This document shows, piece after piece, positions 9,243-17,512 of a stretch of 49,532 nt of DNA. How positions within the stretch are numbered: position 1 is the stretch's first letter; each line of letters begins with the position of its first letter. The stretch spans positions 1-49,532 of the forward strand of contig JAIKXH010000110.1 in the NCBI GenBank assembly GCA_024684215.1, given 5' to 3'. Under the pieces are notes generated by a model that was given only the letters and a program-made list of their open reading frames with translations, was not told the origin of the DNA and did no database searches. This stretch comes from Lachnospiraceae bacterium. GTDB taxonomy: Bacteria; Bacillota; Clostridia; Lachnospirales; Lachnospiraceae. The position numbers and the translations under genes were made by a program.

Positions 9243-9269
9243 AAAAAAGCAGTACCTTTAGGGCACTGC
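9243..9269 (-). terminator. Intrinsic terminator after nusB
   Basis: Read on the minus strand, GCAGTGCC, loop CTAAA, GGTACTGC (8-bp stem with one G-T pair) is followed by TTTTTT. The stem starts one base after the nusB stop codon. It should end or weaken the asp23-nusB transcript before xseA, implying a separate or partly insulated unit from xseA on. Confidence 0.85.
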
Positions 9270-9270
9270 T

Positions 9271-9693
9271 TTACTCTATTCCCCTTGCTGTCTTTATCTT
9301 TGATAAAACCGCGTTTACGAAAGCTCCTGAGTTTTCCTGGCCAAATCTCTTGGCAAGCTCAACGGCTTCGTTCATCGCTACACCCGTAGGAATGTCATCG
9401 TCAAAGCAAAGCTCATATACGGCAAGTCTCATTACCGCCAACTCCACCTTTCCTAAACGGGTGATGTCCCACCCCGATGCATTTGCATCTATGATGGAAT
9501 CAATTTCATCCTTGCGCTCGATGATCTTTTCGTATTTGCCGGTAACGTAATCACTGTCTTCTTTTTCAGTGGTACCGTTGTCATCGTCCTCGCAAAAATA
9601 TCTGATCTGCTCCGGCATCTCCTCCGGAGTATTAAATTCTATGCGAAACAAAAGCTTAAAAAGCCTCTCTCGCAATTCATGCCTATTCATCAT
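9271..9693 (-). CDS. nusB: Transcription antitermination factor NusB
   Basis: RNA-binding antitermination factor that works with NusE (S10) on rRNA operons. 140 residues. It begins MMNRHELRERLFKLLFRIEF, the normal opening, and ends with the conserved helices around LAVYELCFDDDIPTGVAMNE and AVELAKRFGQENSGAFVNAV. Either of two adjacent ATGs may be used; AAGG lies six bases upstream of the first. The middle (about 30-60) is an acidic insertion less conserved than in Bacillus. The gene starts eight bases after the Asp23-family gene, the usual order in Firmicutes. Confidence 0.95.
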   Translation of the reverse strand: MMNRHELRERLFKLLFRIEFNTPEEMPEQIRYFCEDDDNGTTEKEDSDYVTGKYEKIIERKDEIDSIIDANASGWDITRLGKVELAVMRLAVYELCFDDDIPTGVAMNEAVELAKRFGQENSGAFVNAVLSKIKTARGIE

Positions 9694-9701
9694 AAATAGC
9701 C

Positions 9702-10103
9702 TTAGACCTCTACATCACAAACTCTGACATTTACGCTCTTTACAGTCATGCCGGTCATATTCTCTACTGAATTTTTAACCTTTTTCTGTACCTGCTGTGA
9801 AATCTCAGGAATTGAAAATCCGTTCATAATGGTAATAGCAAGTGAAACCCTTACGGTATTCTCTCTGATGTCTACCTTGACACCCATAGTCTTGTCACGT
9901 ACGCCAACCTTGCTCATAAGCTCGCTGGTATATGTATTTCCGACATTTGCAACTCCGTCGGTCTCAGCAGCTGCGAGAGCGGCGATCATAGCTACAACAT
10001 CGTCTGCAATAAGGATTTCTCCGCCTAAAGGATCTCCGCCAAGTCTGGTAGTAGTCTTAGCCTTATCCTGGGTAACTTTGTTTATGATAGTCTGTGCTGC
10101 CAT
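9702..10103 (-). CDS. Asp23/Gls24 family envelope stress protein
   Basis: Member of the Asp23 (YqhY/YloU) family, often acting near the membrane in envelope homeostasis; YqhY in Bacillus influences fatty-acid synthesis. 133 residues from the ATG that follows AAAGGAGATATT; an upstream in-frame TTG falls inside this ribosome binding site and is rejected. Motifs are GEILIADDVVAMIAALAAAE, VGVRDKTMGVKVDIRENTVR and the ending VKSVNVRVCDVEV. No membrane segment is seen. An extended -10 promoter and a leader with hairpins lie upstream. The pairing with nusB is conserved across Firmicutes and suggests the YqhY type. Confidence 0.92.
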   Translation of the reverse strand: MAAQTIINKVTQDKAKTTTRLGGDPLGGEILIADDVVAMIAALAAAETDGVANVGNTYTSELMSKVGVRDKTMGVKVDIRENTVRVSLAITIMNGFSIPEISQQVQKKVKNSVENMTGMTVKSVNVRVCDVEV

Positions 10104-10119
10104 AATATCTCCTTTCAAT

Positions 10120-10137
10120 CCGCCGGGATATTGGCGG
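10120..10137 (-). promoter_or_regulatory. Leader hairpin just upstream of the Asp23-family ribosome binding site
   Basis: On the minus strand CCGCC and GGCGG form a 5-bp GC stem around an 8-base loop, ending four bases before AAGGAG. A second hairpin, CTCTT-TT-AAGAG, lies just upstream of it. Together they may tune translation or protect the 5' end. I recognise no known riboswitch class. Confidence 0.45.
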
Positions 10138-10168
10138 TAATCTCTTAAAAGAGTTCAAATCACTCTAT

Positions 10169-10177
10169 AGTATAGCA
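10169..10177 (-). promoter_or_regulatory. Extended -10 promoter of asp23-nusB
   Basis: Minus strand TGCTATACT: a TG-extended -10 with TATACT. No good -35 is seen at 16-18 bases. It lies 66 bases before the start codon and after the prfC stop, giving a leader of about 60 bases. Confidence 0.6.
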
Positions 10178-10255
10178 TATTCGGCTGTAAATGTGAAATC
10201 ATTTAATTATAGCCGTAGTTCGGTTATTACCGATATCTTACATGTTGGAAAAGCC

Positions 10256-11851
10256 CTAATTCTTGCTGAATTCAGTAAGGATAAGTCCCTTGTTTCTCTC
10301 CTCTGTCATGCCTATACTCCAGGGGTTTATGAAAAGGAGCAAAGGATTGCCCTTCATATCCTTAACCTTCTTCATATCGGAAGTTCCTGTAAGCTTCGCA
10401 ATATCGAATTCCTGATGGTTTTCAATCCATCTGATATGCTCGTAAGGAAGATTTTCAAGTTTAATCTCTACATTGTATTCGTTCTCAAGTCTGTACTTAA
10501 GCACGTCAAACTGAAGTACACCGACTACTCCTACGATTATCTCCTCAAGTCCTGTATTGAACTCCTGGAAAATCTGGATGGCACCTTCCTGCGCTATCTG
10601 CTCGATACCCTTTACAAACTGCTTACGCTTCATGGTATCGATCTGACGAACTCTCGCAAAATGCTCCGGTGCAAATGTGGGGATACCCTCGTATTTGAAA
10701 TTGGACTTCGGAGCACAAAGCGTATCTCCTATAGAGAAAATACCGGGATCGAACACACCGATAATATCTCCCGCATAAGCCTCAGTTAAAATCTTTCTGT
10801 CATCGGCCATAATCTGCTGAGGCTGTGAAAGTCTCATTACTTTATTGCCCTGAACATGCTTAACCTCGGCGCTGGCATCATATCTGCCCGAGCATATACG
10901 TATAAAAGCGATACGGTCTCTGTGAGCCTTGTTCATATTTGCCTGAATCTTAAATACAAATGCGGAAAAATCCTCGCTTAAAGGATCGATCTCGCCTATA
11001 TCTGCCTTTCTGGGAAGTGGCGTAGTCGCCATATCGAGGAAATGCTTAAGGAAAATCTCAACACCGAAGTTGGTAAGTGCTGAACCGAAGCATACGGGAG
11101 TAAGGTCACCCTTTTGAACTACATCAAGGTCAAAATCCGCACCCGCTCCGTCTAAAAGCTCAAGTTCTTCAAAGAGCTTGTCGGCAGCCTCATCTCCTAT
11201 GGTGCTTCTTAATAGAGCCTCATCGGAAACGGGAATCTCTGTGGCAATACCTTCCTTTGTACCCTTTTCGGTATCGGAATAGCATATTACGCACTTTTTA
11301 TTTCTGTCATATACACCCTTAAATCCCTTACCTGAGCCGATGGGCCAGTTTACGGGACAGGTTGCGATGCCGAGCTCTTTTTCGATATCGTCCAAAAGCT
11401 CAAAGGTATCCATGGCATCACGGTCCATCTTGTTGATAAAGGTAAAGATCGGAATGTGGCGCATAACGCAGACCTTGAAAAGCTTTCTGGTCTGGGCCTC
11501 TACACCCTTTGAAGCATCGATTACCATGACTGCAGAGTCCGCAGCCATAAGAGTACGATATGTATCCTCGGAGAAATCCTGGTGTCCCGGGGTATCAAGG
11601 ATGTTGATACAATATCCGTCATAATCAAACTGAAGTACTGAAGAAGTAACGGAAATACCACGCTCCTTCTCTATCTCCATCCAGTCGGAAACAGCATGTC
11701 TTGCGGTAGCCTTTCCCTTTACGGAACCCGCAAGATTAATAGCTCCGCCGTAAAGTAAAAACTTCTCTGTAAGAGTGGTTTTACCGGCATCAGGGTGAGA
11801 TATGATCGCAAATGTTCTTCTTCTCTTAATTTCATCAACAGTATTTGCCAT
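10256..11851 (-). CDS. prfC: Peptide chain release factor 3
   Basis: GTPase that recycles RF1/RF2 from the ribosome after termination. 531 residues from the ATG giving MANTVDEIKRRRTFAIISHP; AGGAG lies eight bases upstream, so a longer in-frame start 13 codons earlier is rejected. Motifs are the P-loop HPDAGKTTLTEK, switch II DTPGHQDFSEDTYRTL and FTFINKMDRD. The end, LLLFINPWSIGMTEERNKGL, matches RF3. It is flanked by a terminator-like hairpin upstream and an Asp23 promoter downstream, so it is probably transcribed alone. Confidence 0.96.
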   Translation of the reverse strand: MANTVDEIKRRRTFAIISHPDAGKTTLTEKFLLYGGAINLAGSVKGKATARHAVSDWMEIEKERGISVTSSVLQFDYDGYCINILDTPGHQDFSEDTYRTLMAADSAVMVIDASKGVEAQTRKLFKVCVMRHIPIFTFINKMDRDAMDTFELLDDIEKELGIATCPVNWPIGSGKGFKGVYDRNKKCVICYSDTEKGTKEGIATEIPVSDEALLRSTIGDEAADKLFEELELLDGAGADFDLDVVQKGDLTPVCFGSALTNFGVEIFLKHFLDMATTPLPRKADIGEIDPLSEDFSAFVFKIQANMNKAHRDRIAFIRICSGRYDASAEVKHVQGNKVMRLSQPQQIMADDRKILTEAYAGDIIGVFDPGIFSIGDTLCAPKSNFKYEGIPTFAPEHFARVRQIDTMKRKQFVKGIEQIAQEGAIQIFQEFNTGLEEIIVGVVGVLQFDVLKYRLENEYNVEIKLENLPYEHIRWIENHQEFDIAKLTGTSDMKKVKDMKGNPLLLFINPWSIGMTEERNKGLILTEFSKN

Positions 11852-11886
11852 TGCTAAACTCCTAATTGACATATGCCCGAAAGAGC

Positions 11887-11936
11887 ACAAAAATAGCCAT
11901 TATCATAAAATACTAAACATACTTTAGGATAATAGC
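11887..11936 (-). terminator. Intrinsic terminator after the AEC transporter gene
   Basis: Minus strand GCTATTATC pairs with GATAATGGC (9 bp, one G-T) and is followed by TATTTTTG. The loop contains a smaller stem CTAAA-GTATG-TTTAG. It lies about 75 bases after the stop at 12009, and prfC starts shortly after it. Confidence 0.7.
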
Positions 11937-12008
11937 ATTTTTTGTTTTGAAAGTAAATAATATTTATTCAAGTCCCGCTTATATTGTATAAGTTTATAGT
12001 GATGCCTC

Positions 12009-12953
12009 TTATATAAGTCCGAGGCTCCTTAAAAGCCAGAGCCAGAACGTAAGCGAAAAGGCGCTTAAAAGGGTTGTCAGCATTATTACCGAAGACGATA
12101 CGACACCCTCATGTCCCATATTTTTGGCCATGACAAAGCAGCTTACCGTTGTGGCGCTTCCAAGCATAACCAGCGTTGCAACAAGCTGCTCATCTCTGTA
12201 TCCGAACCATATGGCAACCGGAAGGAATATCGCGGCAAATCCTATCAGTTTCATAAATGTCGCGACAAGCGCAGGTCCGATTTTTCCGAATGCTTTTTTA
12301 AAATCAAAGGTGGCACCCATAGCCATAAGACCTAGGGGTGTAGCAGTATTTGCAATACTTGTAACTGCTTTTAGGGGGATGCCCTTTAGCGGAATGCCGA
12401 TAAGCGACCATATTATTCCAACAAGTATACCTATGAGTATGGGATTTGTTGCGATACCTTTCAAAGTCTCCAAAACGGTCTTTTTTGAAATGCCTTTGCT
12501 GCCCGGCTTAAAAAGCTCAAGCACCGTAACCGCCATAATATTATAAAGAGGAACGCTTCCGATGATCATAAGCGGTGCAAGTCCGGACGTTCCGTAGATA
12601 TTTTGGATAAAAGCTATACCCAAAAGCGCCGCGCTCGATCTGTAGGAAGCCTGTATGAACTCTCCCTGTATTCCCTTTTTTCTCCATATAAATGAAATAC
12701 CTGTTGCGATAAGTATTGAAAGTATGGTGACGCAAAAGCAAAACAGCACATATTTTCCGTCCCAGGCTTTACGAAAATCGACCTCTGCCAGGTCTTTAAA
12801 AACTAAAACCGGCAGAGGTACAGTGAATACAAACTTATTCATTTTCGAGGCGAATACATCATCTATCCACCCAATCTTGTGAAATACGAAACCGACCACC
12901 ATGAGCAGAAAAATCGGAACCGTAGCGTTAAGACTAAAAACTAAATTATCCAT
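12009..12953 (-). CDS. AEC (auxin efflux carrier) family transporter
   Basis: Membrane transporter of the AEC family; bacterial members include malate/malonate and other carboxylate carriers, but the substrate cannot be read here. 314 residues with about ten hydrophobic helices. It begins MDNLVFSLNATVPIFLLMVV and shows the family's conserved block KMNKFVFTVPLPVLVFKDLA near residue 37. The second five-helix repeat starts around residue 165 (NPILIGILVGIIWSLI). The start lies two bases after the HDOD gene's stop (TAA-TA-ATG) with no clear ribosome binding site, so translation probably depends on coupling to that signalling gene. Confidence 0.88.
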   Translation of the reverse strand: MDNLVFSLNATVPIFLLMVVGFVFHKIGWIDDVFASKMNKFVFTVPLPVLVFKDLAEVDFRKAWDGKYVLFCFCVTILSILIATGISFIWRKKGIQGEFIQASYRSSAALLGIAFIQNIYGTSGLAPLMIIGSVPLYNIMAVTVLELFKPGSKGISKKTVLETLKGIATNPILIGILVGIIWSLIGIPLKGIPLKAVTSIANTATPLGLMAMGATFDFKKAFGKIGPALVATFMKLIGFAAIFLPVAIWFGYRDEQLVATLVMLGSATTVSCFVMAKNMGHEGVVSSSVIMLTTLLSAFSLTFWLWLLRSLGLI

Positions 12954-12955
12954 TA

Positions 12956-14182
12956 TTAAGAACCGATGATTGTCTTTCTATACCATCCGAGAGTATCGAG
13001 GTAAGCCTCGTAAATCTTGTTGGCATCAATATTTTTAAGGAGCATAACTCTAGATACTTCGCTCCAATCAGCCTGCTCGTAAGCAAGGATGAAATCAAGA
13101 ACAGGTGCAAACTTTCCATCCTTTGCAACAAGGGCTGCCTTAATGTCCTTTGAAACCTGGATCATTTCGATTGCCTCGTTCATTGGCTTATCAAGGATTA
13201 CGTCAAGCATCGAGAAAAGTCCCATAAGGAAAAGCTCTTCGCTCTGCATCTTTAAATCAAAGAAGCCTGCGATGTCTTCCGCAAATCTCGCACGTAAAAG
13301 TGTAAGACGTGTGATCTCGTTGGGCTGGTCGGAACTGATTTCGTTGACAACAGCGGTATTGATCCACTTCTTTAACTCTCTTTGTCCGAGCATTGCAGCA
13401 GCATGTCTGATGGTTGTGATCTCAGCTGTCTTAACAACTCTGTTGACCATTTGTAAAAGCGAAATGGTAAGCGCTGTATCGCGCCCTATGATATCCGCAG
13501 CTTCGTTTAGCTCGAAATCGGGATTATTTACCATTCTTAAGAGCTCTAACTGGGTGATCTTGGAAGGAGCGATTTCTTTGCTTCCCTTTGTTACGGGGAG
13601 TCTGTAGAATTCTCCCTCAAAGAAATGATAACCGCCGGTTGCTTTTAATCCCTCAAAGGTCTCCATGGTGTCAATATTTCCGGCAATAAGCTTTGCCGAA
13701 GGGTACAGCTTTGAGAAAAATACCTTAGCCTTGTCGATGGCAATCTTTTTATTGTTGAGGAATACAAAATCAACAAGCTCCAAAATAGGCGCATATACCT
13801 GGAATTCCGAAACAGCTATCTTTCTGATGGCAATCTTAAATCCCGCAGCCTTGAGCTCTTTTAGTCTGTTTACATAGGAATCTACGGGAGGCACCGTTCT
13901 GTCTATAAGAAGTGCAACCCTTACATGAGGCACTTTACACTGTTCTTCTATATTTGAAAAAACAGAGACATTTGTTACGGGAACAAATACCATTTTGTTA
14001 CCTGATAATGTCTCTATACCCATGGTGTTAACAGCTTCGATGCCCTGCACATATGTGGCTCCGTCATAAATACTGGTAACCTGTCCCAAAGGGTTTAGGA
14101 ACATATTATCTTTTTGAGTGAAGACCGAGTATGCGCTGACAGCGATATTCTCATCAAACAAAGGGATAAGTGTTAGCAACAT
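12956..14182 (-). CDS. HDOD domain protein with degenerate EAL-like N-terminus (YuxH type)
   Basis: Signalling protein of the EAL-like plus HDOD architecture, 408 residues, cytoplasmic. The N-terminal part (1-200) follows the pattern of these proteins (FDENIAVSAYSVFTQ, FKIAIRKIAVSEFQVYAPIL, SAKLIAGNIDTMETFEGLKA) but has no EAL motif and none of the DDFG residues, so no phosphodiesterase activity is expected. The HDOD domain (about 200-400) includes ITQLELLRMVNNPDFELNE and ISLLQMVNRVVK. The HD residues of true HD-GYP enzymes are missing. AAAGGAG precedes the ATG. It is linked to a LspA-like peptidase upstream and an AEC transporter downstream; the role is unknown. Confidence 0.88.
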   Translation of the reverse strand: MLLTLIPLFDENIAVSAYSVFTQKDNMFLNPLGQVTSIYDGATYVQGIEAVNTMGIETLSGNKMVFVPVTNVSVFSNIEEQCKVPHVRVALLIDRTVPPVDSYVNRLKELKAAGFKIAIRKIAVSEFQVYAPILELVDFVFLNNKKIAIDKAKVFFSKLYPSAKLIAGNIDTMETFEGLKATGGYHFFEGEFYRLPVTKGSKEIAPSKITQLELLRMVNNPDFELNEAADIIGRDTALTISLLQMVNRVVKTAEITTIRHAAAMLGQRELKKWINTAVVNEISSDQPNEITRLTLLRARFAEDIAGFFDLKMQSEELFLMGLFSMLDVILDKPMNEAIEMIQVSKDIKAALVAKDGKFAPVLDFILAYEQADWSEVSRVMLLKNIDANKIYEAYLDTLGWYRKTIIGS

Positions 14183-14229
14183 AGTAGCTCCTTTCCGTTC
14201 GGCATATCTGCCCGAACTGGCAAAGCGTA

Positions 14230-14727
14230 TTATAGCGCTCTGTCTTTAGCGGTAAGATTTGAAATAATCACAAATATAAGTCCTATTCCGATAAACACAT
14301 CGGAAAGATTAAATATCAGATTTCTGACCTTTTGAGGCTTGACATCAAGACTCGCATAGTCCATAACATAACCCTTTTTCACCCGGTCATAAGTATTGCT
14401 CATAGCACCGCCCAAAATACAGGCAAGTCCTGTTTTTTCCAAGATGCGTCCTCTTTTTCCGGCTGAAAAGGCAAGAAGTAAAAACGTAATACCGGTGGCT
14501 CCTATGGAAAGTCCCTTGACCTCCTGAGGATATTTCTGTCCAAGATTAAGCATTGCCCCACGGTTGTGGTGTTTTCTAAATCTCAAAATCCCTCTCTTAA
14601 CTTCATTATCCTCTTCACCGGGCAAAGATGAATCCATCTTCTCCTTTATATACATATCGGTGAGAGCAATCCCTGAAGCGCCGATAAAAGGAGCTAACAC
14701 GCCAAATAGTGAAGTCCTTTTTTTCAT
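14230..14727 (-). CDS. Signal peptidase II (LspA) family protein, divergent
   Basis: Membrane aspartic protease family that cleaves lipoprotein signal peptides. 165 residues. Family motifs are recognisable though altered: TDMYIKEKM (N-terminal Asp/Lys block), RKHHNRGAMLNLG, GGAMSNTYDRVKKGYVMDY with catalytic Asp114, and FNLSDVFIGIGLI with catalytic Asp143. Hydrophobic segments lie near residues 7-24, 72-88, 96-110 and 137-157. The canonical gene usually sits next to rluD; this one sits ahead of an HDOD protein, so it may be a paralog. Lipoproteins in this window (SGNH neighbour excluded) need LspA for maturation, but another copy may exist elsewhere. Confidence 0.78.
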   Translation of the reverse strand: MKKRTSLFGVLAPFIGASGIALTDMYIKEKMDSSLPGEEDNEVKRGILRFRKHHNRGAMLNLGQKYPQEVKGLSIGATGITFLLLAFSAGKRGRILEKTGLACILGGAMSNTYDRVKKGYVMDYASLDVKPQKVRNLIFNLSDVFIGIGLIFVIISNLTAKDRAL

Positions 14728-14757
14728 AAAGATTTACCTCATTCCAAAGTTTTCGAA

Positions 14758-14781
14758 AATAAACATATTTTCATGTTTATT
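14758..14781. promoter_or_regulatory. 9-bp inverted repeat at the transcription start of the LspA-like gene
   Basis: AATAAACAT, six-base spacer, ATGTTTATT: a perfect inverted repeat that overlaps the last bases of the -10 hexamer and the predicted start. It could be an operator for a repressor or a 5' stem-loop. A weak stretch of T follows on the minus strand. Confidence 0.45.
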
Positions 14782-14807
14782 CTACCATTTTCTGACTAAT
14801 TTGAAAA
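14779..14807 (-). promoter_or_regulatory. Promoter of the LspA-HDOD-AEC unit
   Basis: Minus strand TTTTCA, 17-base spacer, TAGAAT (4/6 and 5/6 of the SigA consensus), about 50 bases before the start codon at 14727. It lies directly after the SGNH gene's stop codon. Confidence 0.55.
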
Positions 14808-14810
14808 CTA

Positions 14811-16010
14811 TTAGTTTTTTATACCGTGAGCCTTGAATAATTCAGCCATTTCACTGTATTGACGGGCATATACATGAAATCCGTCAAAGGTATCCTCTTC
14901 AATCAAATAGCCATTCTCATCGACAAAGGGCGGATTGCAATCAAAATAGAAAACTCTCTCTCCGTCGGCGAGTTCGGATATCGCAACATTTTTATCATTA
15001 ATATTTAAATTTGTATATACTCCGGTTTTGTCCTCTTTTTCTGCTTTTTTTGATATTCTCATATTTGATACGGCAAATATAACGGCATTTGGTTGCGCCT
15101 TTTTAATCATCTCAAGCATATCGGAATAGTTTTGCTTGAAGCTTTCGGTATTGCCGTATCCGCAGTCATTGGTTCCCATCATTATATAAACCTTGCCATA
15201 CTGCTTGCGCTTCATGGCATCTTCAAGCGTGTACTTTTTACCGTTGTTTTGGCAAATAACGGTCTTTCCGCCCTTAAAGTTATAAAGGCAATAACCATTG
15301 TCACAATAAAAATCCGCCTTGTCCCAGCCTGCGTAATCGTATATACCGACCATTCTGGAATCTCCAACAAAGCATGCATCCTCAAAATACGAATCATCAA
15401 CCTTAGAGTAATCCGCTACGGTATCTAAAGCGATTTTCCCGCAGTCTTTGTAATAAAGCGAATCCACTTCTTTTTGATCGTATACCACGCAATTATTCTC
15501 TACGGTCCCAAGGCAGTAAGGATAGGGATATTCCTTAGTTTCTTCCCCTGTTACCTCCCCGCTTTCTGATACTCCGGATTCTGATGCTCCGCTATAGTTC
15601 TCTCCACCTTCTGTTTTATTTAGCTCATTATTCTCTCCGGTGTCTGAACTGCTCTCTGTCTCATATGCGCCTTCTGTGCCGCTCTCGTTTTCTCCTGCGG
15701 CTTCTAAACCGCTCTCAGTTTCTTGTTCGGCTTTATTGTCGGCGACGGTATTTTCATTTAAATCTGACGCTCCGCTCTCGCCATTACCCGATTCGTTTTG
15801 GTTCTCCGCGGAGGGTGTAACCTCCCCTAAAACAGCATCTATCATTGCAAGTTCATCGGTCCTTACCGGGATTGGTTCATTACTGTCCGCAGTTTCCGTA
15901 ACCGTGCTTTCAGTCGTAGCGGCGTCCACGGCTTTATATCCCCAAAAGCCTGTAACGCAGGCAATCATCAGTATTGTATATGGAGCTTTTTTTACAAAAG
16001 AATTTTTCAT
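14811..16010 (-). CDS. Membrane-anchored SGNH hydrolase/acyltransferase
   Basis: Probable extracytoplasmic SGNH (GDSL) esterase or acetyltransferase partner of the MBOAT protein encoded upstream. 399 residues from ATG 16010; a TTG seven codons earlier is less likely. One N-terminal membrane helix (about 8-26) is followed by a low-complexity Ser/Gly/Glu/Asn-rich linker (about 45-160) that may cross the wall. The catalytic domain then shows FVGDSRMVGIYD (Ser218), MGTNDCGYG (Asn281) and DGFHVYARQYSEM (Asp376, His379), so the Ser-Asn-His set is complete. The MBOAT plus SGNH pair is typical of polysaccharide or peptidoglycan O-acetylation; the acceptor is unknown. Confidence 0.85.
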   Translation of the reverse strand: MKNSFVKKAPYTILMIACVTGFWGYKAVDAATTESTVTETADSNEPIPVRTDELAMIDAVLGEVTPSAENQNESGNGESGASDLNENTVADNKAEQETESGLEAAGENESGTEGAYETESSSDTGENNELNKTEGGENYSGASESGVSESGEVTGEETKEYPYPYCLGTVENNCVVYDQKEVDSLYYKDCGKIALDTVADYSKVDDSYFEDACFVGDSRMVGIYDYAGWDKADFYCDNGYCLYNFKGGKTVICQNNGKKYTLEDAMKRKQYGKVYIMMGTNDCGYGNTESFKQNYSDMLEMIKKAQPNAVIFAVSNMRISKKAEKEDKTGVYTNLNINDKNVAISELADGERVFYFDCNPPFVDENGYLIEEDTFDGFHVYARQYSEMAELFKAHGIKN

Positions 16011-16042
16011 GTCTGTTAAAGCCTGTAACAAAGTATCTTAAT

Positions 16043-16141
16043 CTGTTTATATTTAACCTGTATATTTAAACCTGTATATTTAAACCTGTTTATTTTAACC
16101 TGCTTATTTTAACCTAAATATCGAAACCGATTTATTTATAC
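16043..16141. repeat. 14-bp tandem array filling the MBOAT-SGNH spacer
   Basis: Seven consecutive copies of a 14-base unit (one copy has 15): CTGTATATTTAAAC is repeated exactly at 16058 and 16072, with drifted copies at 16043, 16086, 16100, 16114 and 16128. The array fills nearly the whole gap between the MBOAT stop and the SGNH start and is transcribed as part of that operon. It has no unique spacers, so it is not a CRISPR. Confidence 0.9.
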
Positions 16142-16147
16142 CAATTA

Positions 16148-17470
16148 TCAAAAATTATAATACATAAACACATTTCCGTTACCCTTTAGTATAAAAAATA
16201 CGGAAAGTGCAAACATAGCTGTGAGCACAAATACAGCCCACCATTTTTCGGAATATTTTTTGTATAGTATCCTCGGAACAGGAGTCATAAAAAATACTCC
16301 GCCAACCAGCAAATACCAATATGTTCTGATAAATCTCATAAACATATTTGTGGCAGGCATTGCGCCCTCTATGGGAATAAAGAACATACACTTTAAGTAA
16401 TCAAGAAGCGTAGAGGTATCACTTATCGCAAATACAACCCAGCTTACCACTATAATAAATATAAAATAGACATTCCTAAGGCCCTTTACTTTTGTGATCC
16501 GACCTACAAATGTAAATTTTTCGAGGACTATAAATGCAAAAAGCATAATGCTCCAGATCAGGAAATTCAGTCCGAATCCATGCCATATTCCGGTAATGAT
16601 CCACACAACGAGAAGGTTTAATATGTTTCTAAGCACTCCCTTTTTACTGCCGCCCATAGGAATATAAATATAGTCCTTAAACCATGTACCGAGCGTTATG
16701 TGCCACCTTCTCCAGAACTCCGAAATACTTCCCGACGAATAAGGCTCATTAAAGTTTTCGGGAACTTCTATGCCCATCATTTTTCCGAGCGCGACAGCCA
16801 TCAATGAATATCCGAAAAAGTCTGTATAGAGCTCTATGGTATATGTGGCAGCTCCGAGCCATGCCGTTGCAGCGGTGATTCCGTGCGGTCCCGCTACATT
16901 TATGCTGTTCCAGAGCGTCGCGAGATTATCTGCGATAACCACCTTCATGAACATTCCTGCGGTAAACAGCCTGAGTCCTTTTTCGACACCATCTGCAGTG
17001 ACAATTTTTTTACTCTCACATGTTATCAGCGACGCCTTGTAATCTTTGTATCTGACCAAAGGTCCCATGACAAGCTTTGGAAAATAAAGTGACATTACGC
17101 AAAAGTCCTTAAAGGATACTTTTTCATTTTTGGTATCTGCGATAAGCGAGATCATCTGGAATGTAAAGAAGCTGATGCCAAGAGGCAAAAAGCCGATAAT
17201 TTTGCACGCAAGTAACAATCCCCCGTTAAATAACGCGGAAACTATTATAAGAGGTGTTTTGTTTTTTGCACGAAAAATCAATCTGTGAAAACCGAAATTC
17301 ACAGCCACTGAAATTAAAAGCCAAACAACGAGATATTTTTGCCCTATAGTATAAAAAAGTAATCCTCCGAGTATAAGAAGGGGCTTCTGATATTTAACAG
17401 ATACTACTCTTAATGCTAATATATAAACGGGCAGAAAAATAAACAAAAAATTAATCTGCACGAAACTCAC
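16148..17470 (-). CDS. MBOAT family membrane O-acyltransferase (AlgI/DltB-like)
   Basis: Polytopic membrane enzyme that carries acyl groups across the membrane for O-acylation of surface polymers. 440 residues, about ten or more helices. Family signatures are ISFFTFQMISLIADTK, MGPLVRYKDY, YTDFFGYSLMAVALGKMMGI, NFNEPYSSGSISEFWRRWHI (His257), TWFKDYIYIPMGGSKKG and GIWHGFGLNFLIW with the catalytic His297. It starts with GTG (MSFVQINFLFIFLP), ten bases after AGGAG. The next gene encodes the SGNH partner. Acetyl transfer is inferred from the AlgI-like pattern, not shown. Confidence 0.93.
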   Translation of the reverse strand: MSFVQINFLFIFLPVYILALRVVSVKYQKPLLILGGLLFYTIGQKYLVVWLLISVAVNFGFHRLIFRAKNKTPLIIVSALFNGGLLLACKIIGFLPLGISFFTFQMISLIADTKNEKVSFKDFCVMSLYFPKLVMGPLVRYKDYKASLITCESKKIVTADGVEKGLRLFTAGMFMKVVIADNLATLWNSINVAGPHGITAATAWLGAATYTIELYTDFFGYSLMAVALGKMMGIEVPENFNEPYSSGSISEFWRRWHITLGTWFKDYIYIPMGGSKKGVLRNILNLLVVWIITGIWHGFGLNFLIWSIMLFAFIVLEKFTFVGRITKVKGLRNVYFIFIIVVSWVVFAISDTSTLLDYLKCMFFIPIEGAMPATNMFMRFIRTYWYLLVGGVFFMTPVPRILYKKYSEKWWAVFVLTAMFALSVFFILKGNGNVFMYYNF

Positions 17471-17512
17471 TTTAGTACTACTCCTAAATCCAAAAAAATT
17501 TAAAATTTATTG

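Noticed and set aside
11852..11890. Longer prfC start
   Set aside because: AGGAG lies just before the ATG at 11851 and the extra residues are not family-like.
16043..16141. CRISPR array
   Set aside because: Copies are directly abutting 14-base units without unique spacers, and no cas genes are present.
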